The notes: a model not told the origin generated them from the letters alone. 64,000 nt of DNA from Pseudomonas sp. Bout1 (GCF_034314165.1 NZ_JAVIWK010000001.1:682001-746000), one strand, 5' to 3'; numbered from the stretch's first letter, positions 7,318-20,618 are shown. Numbers and translations: made by a program.

Positions 7318-8957
7318 TGACGGCTCCCGCGATTGTCATCCTGGGGCAGGGCAGCCTCGCCACTGCCCGGGCTATCCAGCAGCTGTACCCCGACGCGTTG
7401 ATCCACGGCCTGGCCGGACGGGTCGAGGGCGCAGATCAGGCCTATAACGAATTCGGCGCTACCGTGCGCCAGCTGTATCAACAGGGCACGCCGATTATCG
7501 CGTTGTGCGCCGCCGGGATTGTGATCCGCACCCTGGCGCCGCTGTTGTTGGAGAAAGGCGTCGAGCCTGCCGTGCTGGCGGTCGCCGAAGACGGCAGCGC
7601 GGTCGTGCCGTTGCTTGGTGGCCTCGGTGGCGTGAACGTGCTGGCGCGGGAAATTGCCGCCGCCTTGGGCGTTGCCGCGGCGATCACTACCAGTGGCGAG
7701 CTGCGTTTCGGCACCTGCCTGCTCAACCCGCCCAGCGGTTATCAACTGGGTGATCTGGAGTTGGGCAAGCGTTTCGTTTCCGACTTGCTGGCGGGTGAGT
7801 CGGTGCGTATCGAAGGCGCCGCGCCGTGGCTGGATCAGGCCAACTTGCCGCAGGATCAGTTGGCGCGCCTGGCGATTCACGTCGGCAGCGCCGAGCGCGC
7901 GCCTGCGCCGAACGAGCTGCTGATTTATCCAAAGAATGTGCTGGTCACCTGCCAGCCGGGGCCGCAATTGGCCGCGCGCATTCGTGCGGCGTTGCAGGAC
8001 GCAGGGCTCGCGGTGCAGTCCCTGGCGTGTTTGCTGGCGGCTGAAACCGAGATGGCCGATTCGTCGTTGCAGGAGGCTTCAATCGAGTTGGGCGTGCCGT
8101 TGCGCTTCGCCGGTTTGGCGACCCAGGCGGACATCGCCATTACGGTGGCCGGTGCACCCCTGGACCTGTCCTTGCTCGGTCGCCCCCGTGGGCGCCTGGC
8201 GGTCATCGGTCTGGGCCCCGGCGCTGCCGAACTGATGGTGCCGGCGGTCAAGGCCGAACTGGCCCGCTGCACCGATGTGCTGGGTTACGAAACCTATGTA
8301 CGCATGGCCGGGCCGTTCCGCCCGGACCAGGTCCAGCATTGCACCGATAACCGCGAAGAGATGCAGCGCGCCCGTCACGCCTTTGAGTTGGCGGCGCAGG
8401 GGCGTTCGGTGGTGGTGGTGTCCTCGGGTGACCCGGGGGTGTTTGCCATGGCGGCTGCGGTGATCGAGGCCTTGCACGACTCCAGCGACCCGGCCTGGCA
8501 TCAGGTCGACCTGGAGATCTTGCCGGGGGTGTCGGCCTCACTCGCCACCGCTGCGCAGGCGGGTGCACCGCTGGGGCATGACTTCTGTGTGATGTCGCTG
8601 TCGGACAACCTCAAACCGTGGGCAATCATTGAGAAGCGCCTGGACCTGGCCTCCCAGGCCGACCTGGCGCTGGCGTTCTACAATCCGATTTCCCGTGCGC
8701 GGCCCTGGCAGTTGGGGCGCGCCCTGGAAATCGTCGCGCAGCATCGCACGGCCGAAACGCCAGTGGTGCTGGGCCGCGATATTGGCCGCCCGGGCCAGAC
8801 CCTGCGCGTCACGACGCTGGGGCAACTGACGCCGGAGCAGGTGGACATGCGCACCATGGTGCTGATCGGTTCGTCCACCACTTGCGTGTTCCCCCGCGCC
8901 GATGGCGGCGAGTGGGTGTATACGCCACGGTGGTATGGCGAGAAGCCCGCCTCCTGA
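7317..8957 (+). CDS. cobJ: CbiG-like domain fused to precorrin-3B C17-methyltransferase
   Basis: A 546-residue fusion. Residues about 1-270 resemble the cobalamin proteins CbiG/CobE (an N-terminal part with LCAAGIVIR and EDGSAVVPLLGGLGGVN). From about residue 292 a complete tetrapyrrole methylase follows (GLGPGAAELM, SSGDPGVFAM, YNPISRARPWQL), which is CobJ, methylating C17 with ring contraction. In anaerobic makers CbiG opens the delta-lactone; in the aerobic route the role of the extra domain is less clear. The ATG overlaps the cobI stop (TGATG); a GTG at 7305 is also in frame. A similar long CobJ is known in P. aeruginosa. Confidence 0.92.
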   Translation: MTAPAIVILGQGSLATARAIQQLYPDALIHGLAGRVEGADQAYNEFGATVRQLYQQGTPIIALCAAGIVIRTLAPLLLEKGVEPAVLAVAEDGSAVVPLLGGLGGVNVLAREIAAALGVAAAITTSGELRFGTCLLNPPSGYQLGDLELGKRFVSDLLAGESVRIEGAAPWLDQANLPQDQLARLAIHVGSAERAPAPNELLIYPKNVLVTCQPGPQLAARIRAALQDAGLAVQSLACLLAAETEMADSSLQEASIELGVPLRFAGLATQADIAITVAGAPLDLSLLGRPRGRLAVIGLGPGAAELMVPAVKAELARCTDVLGYETYVRMAGPFRPDQVQHCTDNREEMQRARHAFELAAQGRSVVVVSSGDPGVFAMAAAVIEALHDSSDPAWHQVDLEILPGVSASLATAAQAGAPLGHDFCVMSLSDNLKPWAIIEKRLDLASQADLALAFYNPISRARPWQLGRALEIVAQHRTAETPVVLGRDIGRPGQTLRVTTLGQLTPEQVDMRTMVLIGSSTTCVFPRADGGEWVYTPRWYGEKPAS

Positions 8958-8964
8958 AAAACGC

Positions 8965-8983
8965 TGGCCCCGCAATGGGGCCA
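8965..8983 (+). terminator. Hairpin after cobJ
   Basis: TGGCCCC and GGGGCCA form a 7-bp stem with a 5-nt loop, 8 nt after the cobJ stop. There is no clear T-run after it, so it may be a weak terminator or an RNA-stabilising stem. The rest of 8984-9258 shows no gene or motif I can support. Confidence 0.5.
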
Positions 8984-9258
8984 CCTTCAAAAAGTCATTC
9001 GGTGCTGGAAGAAAGGTCTGCTTGCCGAGCGCTTTTTGCGTCGTGTCGAGTCGTACCTTTCTCTACTCGCTGAAGAAAATTACAGCGTCTGGCCAAACGT
9101 CAGGTTCATCCCCAGCATTTACTGAGCGTTGCGGCTCACGGTGATTTTTCCTGCGCAGTGCAGCGCGTTCGTTCGTCAATTTGCAGCTGCTAAAAATCCC
9201 TGGCAACTCGACTAGTGTTGGCGTTAAGCCCCATGTTGGGGGTTATGGAGAAATGGCT

Positions 9259-10050
9259 ATGGAGCGAAATGACAGACGAATCAACAGCGCAAAAAGGAGG
9301 AAGCTGATTGCCGCTTACCGGCTTCCAGGCGCGTCCAAACCATCACCGGGGTTGAGCCCGTTGGTGACACCTGAGGGGGATGATGAGTTGAATGCGGCGG
9401 TAGTGAACAACAGCGTCATGTCGTTCGTGGACGGCATGACCAGCCTTAACAAGGAATACACCCGCAAAAGCTATTTGCTGGCGAGCAGCTACGTCAGCGA
9501 CGTGTTGCGGATCGCCCGCGGAACAGAGGCCTGGTACAACGAATTCATCAAGGTCATGAGCAGCCTGGGCTGGATGCCGGTCCGGAGCAGTTTCGAGCGG
9601 GTGTATACCACCCGCAAAGGGCTGTCGGTGCAGTTGGCGGCCCTGAACCTGGTGGCGGCCACCGTGGCCTCGACGTTCCTGTCGGGGCCGTTGATCAGTG
9701 CGCTGCCCAAGTTGGTGGGGGATGCGGTTGAAGCCTTGAAGCAACTCCCGGACTCGTTTGAGTTATTCAAACGAAATACCACCGTGCGTGACGGCGGCGA
9801 TTTCGGCCTGGCGTCCTGCTCGGAAACCGCGGGGGAGATCTCGATGGTGCTGGTGACCTACAGCTCCCACGGCGTCAGCAAGCAGTTGGGCGTGCCGTTT
9901 CTGGAGTGGGACAGTGCGTCAATCGAAGCCTTCAGCGGCCGCACGTGCCTGGTGCTGAACAGCTCGGTGGTCAACGAGGCCACGATTCAACTGCTGCGTG
10001 ACAGCGCAGGGGACAAGGTCCGCCTGGCCATCGCCAAATACAGGATTTGA
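9259..10050 (+). CDS. Uncharacterised protein
   Basis: A 263-residue protein I do not recognise. The start at 9259 has GGAG 8 nt upstream; earlier in-frame Met codons are at 9181 and 9253. The first 25 residues are very basic (RRINSAKRRKL). Residues about 130-155 are small and hydrophobic (LAALNLVAATVASTFLSGPLISAL) and could be one membrane or amphipathic segment. The C-terminal part ends in a beta-rich region. It ends one base from the convergent marC, with no terminator visible between them. Confidence 0.6.
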   Translation: MERNDRRINSAKRRKLIAAYRLPGASKPSPGLSPLVTPEGDDELNAAVVNNSVMSFVDGMTSLNKEYTRKSYLLASSYVSDVLRIARGTEAWYNEFIKVMSSLGWMPVRSSFERVYTTRKGLSVQLAALNLVAATVASTFLSGPLISALPKLVGDAVEALKQLPDSFELFKRNTTVRDGGDFGLASCSETAGEISMVLVTYSSHGVSKQLGVPFLEWDSASIEAFSGRTCLVLNSSVVNEATIQLLRDSAGDKVRLAIAKYRI

Positions 10051-10051
10051 T

Positions 10052-10648
10052 CTACGGCACCAGGTAGCCGCGTACCCCGGTGAAGATGATTTGCGCGGCC
10101 AGGGCGCACACAAACAACCCCATCAAGCGGCTGACAATCTGCAAGCCCTGGTCGCCGAGGATACGTTCGATACGGTTGGACAGGTACAGCACCACGCCCA
10201 CCGTAAGGCTGGCCAGGGCAATGCTGAGGATGGCGGTGATCTTGTCGTCCCAATGCGGCTGGCTGACGCCCATCACCAGCAGTGCACCGATGGTGCCGGG
10301 GCCGACGGTCAGGGGAATGGTCAGCGGCACGATGGTCACGTCCTGCTGCACGTTGTCGGTCTGCACCGCCGACTTGCCTTGGGCCATGCCCAGCGCCGAG
10401 ATAAACAGCACACTGCCGGCGCCGATGCGGAAGGCGTCGACGGTGATGCCGAACACACTGAAAATCACCCGGCCGAACAGGTAGAGCAACACGCTCGAGA
10501 CCAGGGTAGCGAGGGCCACTTTCCAGGCCAGGCGTCGACGTTCCTTGCTGGAGTAGCCGCGGGTCAGGCTGATAAAGCAGGAGAGCACGAAGAAGGGGCT
10601 GTAGAGCACCAGCATCTTCAAATAAACGCTGAATAGCACATGGAGCAT
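10052..10648 (-). CDS. MarC family integral membrane protein
   Basis: A 198-residue inner-membrane protein with about six hydrophobic segments and the MarC family core (FRIGAGSVLFISALGM, then VPLTIPLTVGPGTIGALLVMG). MarC proteins were once linked to antibiotic resistance but have no proven substrate. It lies downstream of retS on the same strand, separated by a REPIN. The start is the first ATG of the reading; no strong ribosome binding site is visible. Confidence 0.85.
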   Translation of the reverse strand: MLHVLFSVYLKMLVLYSPFFVLSCFISLTRGYSSKERRRLAWKVALATLVSSVLLYLFGRVIFSVFGITVDAFRIGAGSVLFISALGMAQGKSAVQTDNVQQDVTIVPLTIPLTVGPGTIGALLVMGVSQPHWDDKITAILSIALASLTVGVVLYLSNRIERILGDQGLQIVSRLMGLFVCALAAQIIFTGVRGYLVP

Positions 10649-10703
10649 GGGCGCGGCTCGCGGCGGGGACGTGTGGGGAGTCTATCAGGCGCCACGGAAC
10701 AAA

Positions 10704-10793
10704 TGTGGGAGCTGGCTTGCCTGCGATGGCGGTGTGTCAGGCACCCATGTGTGTGACTGATACACAGCCATCGCAGGCAAGCCAGCTCCCACA
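10704..10793. repeat. REPIN
   Basis: Inverted pair of the same REP core as at 1847, in the gap between retS and marC. Confidence 0.9.
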
Positions 10794-10811
10794 GGGAGAT
10801 CCTGTTTCGGG

Positions 10812-13586
<2,775 letters not shown>

Positions 13587-13688
13587 GGCGAAATCCCTTC
13601 GTAGGTTGATGCATGGGTATAACTATGCGCGGGGCCACAAGCGTAGGGCAAGGGCCAAGGGCCCCTGCCTAACCGAACGGATAGCTGT

Positions 13689-14981
13689 TTACTGACTCTC
13701 GCCACGCTCGCGGGCAATGGCACGGTAGCCAATGTCGGTGCGGTAGAAGCAGCCCTTCCAGTCGATTTTCGCCGCCAGCCTGTAAGCCTGTTGCTGGGCG
13801 GTATCTACACTGCTGCCCATGGCGGTTGCGCACAACACGCGACCACCGGCGGTGACCACCTTGCCATCCTTGAGCGCGGTGCCCGCATGGAACACCTTGC
13901 CTTCCAGCGTAGCAGCCGCATCCAGACCTTCAATCACATCGCCCTTGGCGTAGTCGGCCGGGTAGCCGCCGGCGGCCAGCACGATGCCGACGCTTGGGCG
14001 TGGGTCCCACTGGGCTTCGACCTTGTCCAGGGCCTGGGCCAATGCTGCTTCCACCAACAGCACCAGGCTCGATTGCAGGCGCAGCATGATCGGTTGAGTT
14101 TCCGGATCGCCGAAGCGGCAGTTGAACTCGATGACTTTCGGGTTGCCGGCCTTGTCGATCATCAAGCCGGCGTACAGGAAACCGGTGTACACATTGCCTT
14201 CATCCGCCATGCCGCGCACGGTTGGCCAGATCACCAGGTCCATCACACGTTTGTGCACTTGCGCGGTAACTACCGGGGCGGGAGAGTAAGCACCCATGCC
14301 GCCGGTGTTCGGGCCGCTGTCGCCGTCGCCGACGCGTTTGTGGTCCTGGCTGGTGGCCATCGGCAACACGTTCTTGCCGTCGACCATCACGATGAAACTG
14401 GCTTCTTCGCCGTCGAGGAACTCTTCGATTACTACGCGCGAACCGGCTTCGCCAAACGCGTTGCCGGCGAGCATGTCGCGCACGGCGTCTTCGGCTTCGG
14501 CCAGGGTCATGGCCACGATCACGCCTTTACCGGCGGCAAGGCCGTCGGCCTTGATCACGATCGGTGCACCGACTTCGCGCAGGTAAGCCAGGGCTGGCTC
14601 GATCTCGGTGAAGTTCTGGTAGTCGGCAGTCGGGATCTTGTGGCGCGCCAGGAAATCCTTGGTGAACGCTTTCGAACCTTCCAGCTGGGCCGCGCCGGCG
14701 GTTGGGCCGAAGCAGTCCAGGTTACGGCTGCGGAACAGGTCCACCACGCCGGCAACCAAGGGTACTTCCGGACCGACGATGGTCAGGGACACGTTTTTCT
14801 CTGCGAAATCTGCCAACTGCTCAAGGGCCAATACGTCGATGGCGACGTTTTCGCACTTGGCTTCAATGGCGGTGCCGGCATTACCGGGTGCGACGAAAAC
14901 TTTCTGGACGCGCGGGTCCTGGGCAACTTTCCAGGCCAGGGCGTGTTCACGGCCACCGCTGCCAATGATCAAAACATTCAT
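13689..14981 (-). CDS. purD: Phosphoribosylamine-glycine ligase
   Basis: A 430-residue ATP-grasp enzyme of purine synthesis that joins glycine to phosphoribosylamine, giving GAR. It starts MNVLIIGSGGREHAL, the family signature, and contains the ATP-grasp segment VIKADGLAAGKGVIVA and the motif EFNCRFGDPETQ near residue 285. Length matches bacterial PurD. It follows purH on the same strand, with a REPIN in the 168-nt gap, and precedes retS by about 100 nt. Confidence 0.97.
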   Translation of the reverse strand: MNVLIIGSGGREHALAWKVAQDPRVQKVFVAPGNAGTAIEAKCENVAIDVLALEQLADFAEKNVSLTIVGPEVPLVAGVVDLFRSRNLDCFGPTAGAAQLEGSKAFTKDFLARHKIPTADYQNFTEIEPALAYLREVGAPIVIKADGLAAGKGVIVAMTLAEAEDAVRDMLAGNAFGEAGSRVVIEEFLDGEEASFIVMVDGKNVLPMATSQDHKRVGDGDSGPNTGGMGAYSPAPVVTAQVHKRVMDLVIWPTVRGMADEGNVYTGFLYAGLMIDKAGNPKVIEFNCRFGDPETQPIMLRLQSSLVLLVEAALAQALDKVEAQWDPRPSVGIVLAAGGYPADYAKGDVIEGLDAAATLEGKVFHAGTALKDGKVVTAGGRVLCATAMGSSVDTAQQQAYRLAAKIDWKGCFYRTDIGYRAIARERGESQ

Positions 14982-15034
14982 TTCAAAAACCTCGGATGAC
15001 GCTGAATTCTGAAGACCACAGTGGGGGGCTTTTC

Positions 15035-15121
15035 TGTGGGAGCTGGCTTGCCTGCGATGCTGGCGCCTCGGTGTATCAGGTGCACCGAGGTGATGCTATC
15101 GCAGGCAAGCCAGCTCCCACA
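15035..15121. repeat. REPIN
   Basis: Inverted pair of the same REP core as at 1847, between purH and purD, so it is probably inside a shared transcript. Confidence 0.9.
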
Positions 15122-15148
15122 GGAGCTGGTGCCCACCAGTCAATTGGA

Positions 15149-16756
15149 TCAGTGGCGGAAGTGACGCATGCCAGTGAAGACCATGGCGATGCCGGCTTCA
15201 TCCGCCGCTGCAATCACTTCTGCATCACGCATCGAGCCGCCCGGTTGGATCACGGCGGTCACACCGGCTTTCGCGGCGTTGTCCAGGCCATCACGGAACG
15301 GGAAGAATGCATCCGATGCCATCACCGAACCCTGCACCTGCAGGCCGGCGTGCTCGGCCTTAATCGCAGCGATACGTGCCGAGTTCACACGGCTCATCTG
15401 GCCGGCGCCGACACCGATGGTCTGGCGGTTCTTGGCGTAGACAATGGCGTTGGATTTAACGTACTTGGCGACTTTCCAGGCGAAGATCAGGTCGTTGATT
15501 TCCTGTTCGGTCGGGGCGCGCTTGGTCACCACCTTCAGGTCTTCGCTGCCGATCATGCCGATGTCGCGGCTCTGTACCAGCAAGCCGCCGTTGACGCGCT
15601 TGTAGTCCCAGGCTGCGGCACGGTCAGCCGACCATTCGCCGCAGGCCAGCAGGCGCACATTGGCCTTGGCTGCGACGATGGCGCGGGCCTCTTCGCTGAC
15701 GGACGGGGCAATGATCACTTCAACGAACTGACGCTCGACGATTGCCTTGGCGGTCTCGGCGTCCAGTTCACGGTTGAACGCGATGATGCCGCCGAAGGCC
15801 GACTCGGTGTCGGTGGCGTAGGCCAGTTCGTACGCCTGGCGGATACCGCCTTCGGCGTCGGGGCTCACGGCCACGCCGCACGGGTTGGCGTGCTTGACGA
15901 TCACGCAGGCTGGCTTGACGAAGCTCTTCACACATTCCAGCGCGGCGTCGGTGTCGGCCACGTTGTTGTAGGACAGCTCTTTGCCTTGCAGTTGGGTCGC
16001 GGTGGCGATCCCGACTTCGGCCGGTTTGGCTTCAACGTAGAACGCCGCGCTCTGGTGCGGGTTCTCGCCGTAGCGCATTTCCTGGGCCTTGATGAACTGG
16101 CTGTTGAAGGTGCGCGGGAACTGGCTGCGGCCTTCTGTGCTGAGGGTTTCAGCCGCCTGGTTCACGGTGCCCATGTAGTTGGCGATCATGCCGTCGTAGG
16201 CGGCGGTGTGTTCGAAGGCCTTGAGCATCAGGTCGAAGCGCTGGGCGTAGGTCAGGCCGCCGGCTTTCAGGCTCTCCAGGACGTTGGCGTAGTCGCTGGC
16301 GTTCACCACGATGGCCACGTCTTTGTGGTTCTTGGCTGCCGAGCGAACCATGGTCGGGCCGCCGATGTCGATGTTTTCGATGGCGGTCGGCAGGTCGCAG
16401 CCTGGCTTGTCGATGGTGGCTTGGAACGGGTACAGGTTAACGGCCGCCAGGTCGATCGGCTTGATGCCGTGTTCGGTCATGATGGCGTCGTCGATACCGC
16501 GACGACCGAGGATCCCGCCGTGGATTTTCGGGTGCAGGGTCTTGACCCGACCGTCCATCATTTCTGCGAAACCGGTGTAGTCCGCCACTTCCACTGCGGC
16601 CACGCCGTTGTCCTGCAGCAGTTTGAAGGTCCCGCCGGTGGAAAGAATCTCCACGCCCAGGGCTTCCAGCTCCCGGGCAAATTCGAGGATCCCGGTCTTG
16701 TCTGAGACACTGATCAAGGCGCGGCGGATCGGCAGGCGGGTAGTCTGGTCGGTCAT
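15149..16756 (-). CDS. purH: Bifunctional AICAR transformylase / IMP cyclohydrolase
   Basis: A 535-residue enzyme doing the last two steps of IMP synthesis. The N-terminal IMP cyclohydrolase domain ([17 protein letters not shown]) and the C-terminal transformylase domain ([10 protein letters not shown], conserved KH) are intact. An 11-residue extension from 16789 is possible, but the ATG at 16756 gives the usual family length. It lies downstream of fis; a terminator-like hairpin lies between them. Confidence 0.97.
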   Translation of the reverse strand: MTDQTTRLPIRRALISVSDKTGILEFARELEALGVEILSTGGTFKLLQDNGVAAVEVADYTGFAEMMDGRVKTLHPKIHGGILGRRGIDDAIMTEHGIKPIDLAAVNLYPFQATIDKPGCDLPTAIENIDIGGPTMVRSAAKNHKDVAIVVNASDYANVLESLKAGGLTYAQRFDLMLKAFEHTAAYDGMIANYMGTVNQAAETLSTEGRSQFPRTFNSQFIKAQEMRYGENPHQSAAFYVEAKPAEVGIATATQLQGKELSYNNVADTDAALECVKSFVKPACVIVKHANPCGVAVSPDAEGGIRQAYELAYATDTESAFGGIIAFNRELDAETAKAIVERQFVEVIIAPSVSEEARAIVAAKANVRLLACGEWSADRAAAWDYKRVNGGLLVQSRDIGMIGSEDLKVVTKRAPTEQEINDLIFAWKVAKYVKSNAIVYAKNRQTIGVGAGQMSRVNSARIAAIKAEHAGLQVQGSVMASDAFFPFRDGLDNAAKAGVTAVIQPGGSMRDAEVIAAADEAGIAMVFTGMRHFRH

Positions 16757-16787
16757 TTCAATTTCCATCAAAAGCAAAGGAGTCAGC

Positions 16788-16819
16788 AAAAAAGGCGTCC
16801 GTTTTTACGCGGGCGCCTT
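16788..16819 (-). terminator. Rho-independent terminator after fis
   Basis: Read on the minus strand, AGGCGCCCG and CGGACGCCT form a 9-bp stem with one mismatch, followed by a run of T, 19 nt after the fis stop. Confidence 0.75.
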
Positions 16820-16837
16820 TCTGGTTTGATTGAATGC

Positions 16838-17158
16838 TTACAGCAAATCGTACTGCTTGAGTTTCTTGCGCAGCGTGCCACGGTTAAGGCCCAGCAGCTC
16901 ACTGGCCTTGGTCTGGTTGCCCTTGACGTAGTTCATCACGCTTTCGAGCAACGGCGCTTCGACTTCGGAGAGCACCAGGTTGTACACGTCCGTGACGGCA
17001 GCGCCCTCAAGGTGGGCGAAATAATTGTGCAGCGCCTTCTCGACACTCCCGCGAAGGGTCTGGCCTTCTTCGCTCGGCGTGTTGAGGTGCTGTTTCAAAT
17101 TGACGTTGTCGCTCACGGGTGTTGTTCCACTCACTAAAGTCTCGGTCATCATCGTCAT
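16838..17158 (-). CDS. fis: DNA-binding protein Fis
   Basis: A 106-residue nucleoid protein, close to the 107 residues of P. aeruginosa Fis. The C-terminal helix-turn-helix ([20 protein letters not shown]) is intact. Fis bends DNA and adjusts transcription with growth phase. The ATG at 17158 overlaps the dusB stop (ATGA); the upstream in-frame extension lies inside dusB and is rejected. The dusB-fis pair is conserved in gamma-proteobacteria. Confidence 0.95.
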   Translation of the reverse strand: MTMMTETLVSGTTPVSDNVNLKQHLNTPSEEGQTLRGSVEKALHNYFAHLEGAAVTDVYNLVLSEVEAPLLESVMNYVKGNQTKASELLGLNRGTLRKKLKQYDLL

Positions 17159-18168
17159 GCGGCCACCCCTTCTCCGTCCCCTGTCACCAGGCTCTTGTAA
17201 CGCTCGCAAAAGAATTCACGAACGTTGGCGCACTGTGCTTCCGTATCATCCAAACGATTGAAGTGGGCGCGAAACTCCCTGGCGCCCGGCAAGGTTGCGA
17301 GATACCAGCCCACATGCTTGCGAGCAATGCGTACTCCCATCACGTCTCCGTAGAAGGCGTGCAGGGCGGCCAGATGCTCTAGCAGAATACGTTCCACCTC
17401 GATCAGCTCCGGTGCCGGCAATACTTCGCCGGTACGCAGAAAATGCTCGATCTCACGGAAAATCCACGGCCGCCCCTGGGCAGCCCGGCCAATCAACAGG
17501 CCATCGGCGCCGGTCGCGTGCAGCACGCGCCGGGCTTTCTCGGCTGAATCGATGTCGCCGTTGGCAAAGACGGGAATCGACACCGCCTGCTTGATCGCGG
17601 CAATGGTGTCGTACTCGGCTTCACCGGTGTAAAGGTCGGCGCGGGTGCGGCCATGCACCGCCAGCGCTGTAATGCCCGCCTGCTCGGCGATCTTCGCCAC
17701 CGTCAGGCCATTTTTGTTGTCCCGGTCCCAGCCGGTGCGGATCTTCAGGGTGACCGGCACATCCACTGCAGCGACAACGGCATGCAGGATCTCGCTCACC
17801 AACTGCTCATCCTTCAACAGGGCAGAGCCTGCGGCCTTGTTACAGACCTTCTTGGCCGGGCACCCCATGTTGATATCAATAATCTGCGCGCCCAACTCCA
17901 CGTTGGCCCGGGCCGCGTCCGCCAGCATCTGCGCATCACCGCCGGCGATCTGTACCGAGCGGGGCTCGGGATCACCTTCGTGGATCATGCGCATCCGCGA
18001 TTTGCGGGTGTTCCACAAGCTCATGTCGCTGGTGACCATTTCCGAGACTACAAGCCCTGCGCCCAAACGCTTGCAAAGCTGACGAAAGGGCTGGTCGGTG
18101 ACGCCCGCCATCGGGGCGAGGATCAAGCCGTTGTGCAATGTGTATGGGCCGATGCGTACCGCCGACAT
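17155..18168 (-). CDS. dusB: tRNA-dihydrouridine synthase B
   Basis: A 337-residue FMN enzyme reducing uridine to dihydrouridine in the tRNA D-loop. Visible motifs are [13 protein letters not shown] at the N-terminus, the catalytic-Cys motif NMGCPAKKV near residue 98, and [16 protein letters not shown] precedes the ATG at good spacing. It is translationally coupled to fis. Confidence 0.95.
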   Translation of the reverse strand: MSAVRIGPYTLHNGLILAPMAGVTDQPFRQLCKRLGAGLVVSEMVTSDMSLWNTRKSRMRMIHEGDPEPRSVQIAGGDAQMLADAARANVELGAQIIDINMGCPAKKVCNKAAGSALLKDEQLVSEILHAVVAAVDVPVTLKIRTGWDRDNKNGLTVAKIAEQAGITALAVHGRTRADLYTGEAEYDTIAAIKQAVSIPVFANGDIDSAEKARRVLHATGADGLLIGRAAQGRPWIFREIEHFLRTGEVLPAPELIEVERILLEHLAALHAFYGDVMGVRIARKHVGWYLATLPGAREFRAHFNRLDDTEAQCANVREFFCERYKSLVTGDGEGVAA

Positions 18169-18353
18169 AGGACTTCCCTGTTGTGGGGCCGGATCATTAG
18201 AGTTCGAAAAAGGGTTGGCATGATACCCGCTCTCGATGACTGGATAAAGGCTGAATTGGATAAAATCTGAACAGTTATTTTCTTATCGCCGCCGGTTTGA
18301 TCCAGGGCGGCGCAGTCAATAATCTGCCGTCAAACCCCGGCCGGTGAACCGTT

Positions 18354-19598
18354 TCACTCGGGAGAGTGGAAGCTCAGGCTGTAATTCACCGCTTTGTTGC
18401 CCGGGTCGAGGATGTCCAGGGCAATGTGGATCGGCGTCTGCGAGGGCATCTCGGTCTGGCCTGCCAACTCGCCGCTGAGGTACTCGGCGGGCTTGAAGCG
18501 ACGACTGGCGATCATGCTCCCGTTCATGTCGGCAAAGCGTAGCTCCAGCAGCGGGAACGGTTGGGAGAATGTCGCGCGGTTATAGATGATCGCGTCCACC
18601 ACCAGGGCGCCGGCAAACTCCGGGTGGCTGCGCACCACCAGGTTGCTGCTCTTGATGTGGGCGATATCGACGCGTGATGGCACGGTGCAGCCCAGTTTTG
18701 GGCACAGTTCCTGGAACCACGGACGGTAGGCGTCCTGGCGTGCCAGGTCATCGAATTGGTAGGCGATGTATTGTCCCGCCAGGCCGGCGGCGGCCAGCAG
18801 CACCAGCAGGCCCCACAACAGGCGGCGACCCCAGCCGGAGGAGCGCTTCTGGGAATACAGGTGCAGCGGGTCGTCTTCCAGGTCTTGCAGCATGTCGTCG
18901 TGGGCGCTGGCCTCGGTGCGAGGGCGCTTGCGTTTGGGCTGCGGGCGTTCGGGTTGTTCGGGTTCGGGCTCGACTGTTTCGGCGGTTACCGGTGGGTCGA
19001 GTTCGTCATCGGCGGTGCTTGCGTGCAGCGGCGGCTCGTCGTCCGGCTCAACGGCTTCAAACGACATCGAGGGCTCGGTGCGCTTGGGTTTGCCGGGTGC
19101 TGCCTTGGCGGGTTGCGGTTCGCCGTCGGGTGGTTGCGGGGCTTGCGCCCGTTCATCGCGCGGCTCACTGAACAGGCTGGCGGCCCATTGCTCTTCCTCG
19201 GCCTTGGCCGTGTCACGGCTGGCGCTGAGGGCGTCTTCTTTTTGCCGGCGGTCGGCGCCGTGTTGGCGACGGTCTGCACCCACGGGCTGTGTGTGCTGGA
19301 TCTCGCGACGTTCCAGCTTGGCCAGTTCTTCGTCCAGGTCCAAATTGTCCAGGTCCAGCTCTTCGGCGGTCCATTGCTTTTGGCTGATGGCCCGTGGCGC
19401 CTCGGGTGGCGGTTCTACCGCTGCCGGTGGCTGGGGCGCGGGCGCACTGGCGCGTTGCTCCAGCAGTTGGCGCGCGGCGTTGAACACTTGCAGGCATGAG
19501 CCGCAGCGCACCACGCCACGGGCCACGCTCAATTGAGCGTGGCTGACGCGAAAGCGTGCTTGGCAGTGTGGGCACTGGGTGACGAAACTGTCGGTCAT
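18354..19598 (-). CDS. Zinc-ribbon, DUF3426 membrane protein
   Basis: A 414-residue protein. Residues 9-40 hold an MJ0042-type zinc ribbon (CPHC...CGSC). A long charged, Pro/Glu-rich linker (about 55-255) follows, then one membrane helix (about 262-284) and a C-terminal DUF3426 domain (about 290-410), probably periplasmic. Function is unknown. Its place between prmA and dusB matches PA4851 in P. aeruginosa. Confidence 0.85.
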   Translation of the reverse strand: MTDSFVTQCPHCQARFRVSHAQLSVARGVVRCGSCLQVFNAARQLLEQRASAPAPQPPAAVEPPPEAPRAISQKQWTAEELDLDNLDLDEELAKLERREIQHTQPVGADRRQHGADRRQKEDALSASRDTAKAEEEQWAASLFSEPRDERAQAPQPPDGEPQPAKAAPGKPKRTEPSMSFEAVEPDDEPPLHASTADDELDPPVTAETVEPEPEQPERPQPKRKRPRTEASAHDDMLQDLEDDPLHLYSQKRSSGWGRRLLWGLLVLLAAAGLAGQYIAYQFDDLARQDAYRPWFQELCPKLGCTVPSRVDIAHIKSSNLVVRSHPEFAGALVVDAIIYNRATFSQPFPLLELRFADMNGSMIASRRFKPAEYLSGELAGQTEMPSQTPIHIALDILDPGNKAVNYSLSFHSPE

Positions 19599-19628
19599 GC
19601 GGCCATCCGATTCATGCAGGCGCTCATT

Positions 19629-20507
19629 CTAGCGCCGACGACCACTGATGCGTACCCAGCCATCGCGGTTGGCGATCGGATCCAGCTCAAAATCCTGGGC
19701 GTAGGCGGCGGCAACGTCTTCGCCCTGTTCGGCGAGGATGCCCGACAGCGCCAGGCGCCCGCCCGGTTTGACCAGGCTCGACAGCTGCGGCGCCAGTGAA
19801 ACCAGTGGCCCGGCGAGGATATTGGCCACCAGCACGTCGGCTTGCACTTGGGGCAATTGCTCCGGCAGGTACAGCGGGAATTTCTCTTCAGCGATGTTAT
19901 TGCGCCCGGCGTTATCGCGGGAGGCTTCCAGGGCTTGCACGTCGATATCGGTACCGACCGCTTCCTTGGCGCCCAGCAGCAGGGCGGCGATTGCCAGAAT
20001 CCCCGAGCCGCAGCCGAAGTCCAGCACGTTGCAGTCTTGCAGGTCCTGGCCGTCGAGCCATTCCAGGCACAGGGCGGTGGTGGGGTGGGTGCCGGTGCCG
20101 AACGCCAGGCCCGGGTCCAGCAGCAGGTTCACGGCGTCAGGCTCGGGGGCGGCGTGCCAGCTCGGCACGATCCACAGGCGCTGGCCAAAACGCATCGGCT
20201 GGAAGTTGTCCATCCAACTGCGTTCCCAGTCCTGGTCTTCGATGATTTCGCTGTGGTGCTCCGGCAGCGGGCCGCCGGTGAGCAGTTCCATATGGGCCAG
20301 GACGCTAGCGGCATCGGTGCCGTCTTCGAACAAGGCCAGCAAGTGGGTGTGGGACCACAGCGGGGTGGTGTTCAGCTCGGGTTCGAAGATCGGCTGGTCT
20401 TCGGCGTCCATGAAGGTCACCGACACGGCGCCCACTTCGAGGAACGCGTCTTCGTAGGTTTCGGCTTGTTCTGGGCTGATGGCGAGACGGACTTGCAGCC
20501 AAGGCAT
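19629..20507 (-). CDS. prmA: Ribosomal protein L11 methyltransferase
   Basis: A 292-residue SAM enzyme that trimethylates ribosomal protein L11. The N-terminal substrate-binding domain ([14 protein letters not shown]) and the SAM motif [15 protein letters not shown] near residue 160 are present. The ATG at 20507 has AAAGG 8 nt upstream; a GTG 9 nt earlier is less likely. It lies 31 nt upstream of the DUF3426 gene on the same strand. Confidence 0.96.
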   Translation of the reverse strand: MPWLQVRLAISPEQAETYEDAFLEVGAVSVTFMDAEDQPIFEPELNTTPLWSHTHLLALFEDGTDAASVLAHMELLTGGPLPEHHSEIIEDQDWERSWMDNFQPMRFGQRLWIVPSWHAAPEPDAVNLLLDPGLAFGTGTHPTTALCLEWLDGQDLQDCNVLDFGCGSGILAIAALLLGAKEAVGTDIDVQALEASRDNAGRNNIAEEKFPLYLPEQLPQVQADVLVANILAGPLVSLAPQLSSLVKPGGRLALSGILAEQGEDVAAAYAQDFELDPIANRDGWVRISGRRR

Positions 20508-20618
20508 GGCGGGCACCTTTGAAAAAAATGAGTGTGCAGCGGGGTGGGGCTGCGAAAGCGCGCAAGTTTACGCGAGCGGCGGGCAGAAGACGACACCACT
20601 GACTGAACGCAGGCTAAA

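Noticed and set aside
14996..16705. 569-codon plus-strand reading opposite purH
   Set aside because: Antisense shadow of a GC-rich gene; purH is certain on the other strand.
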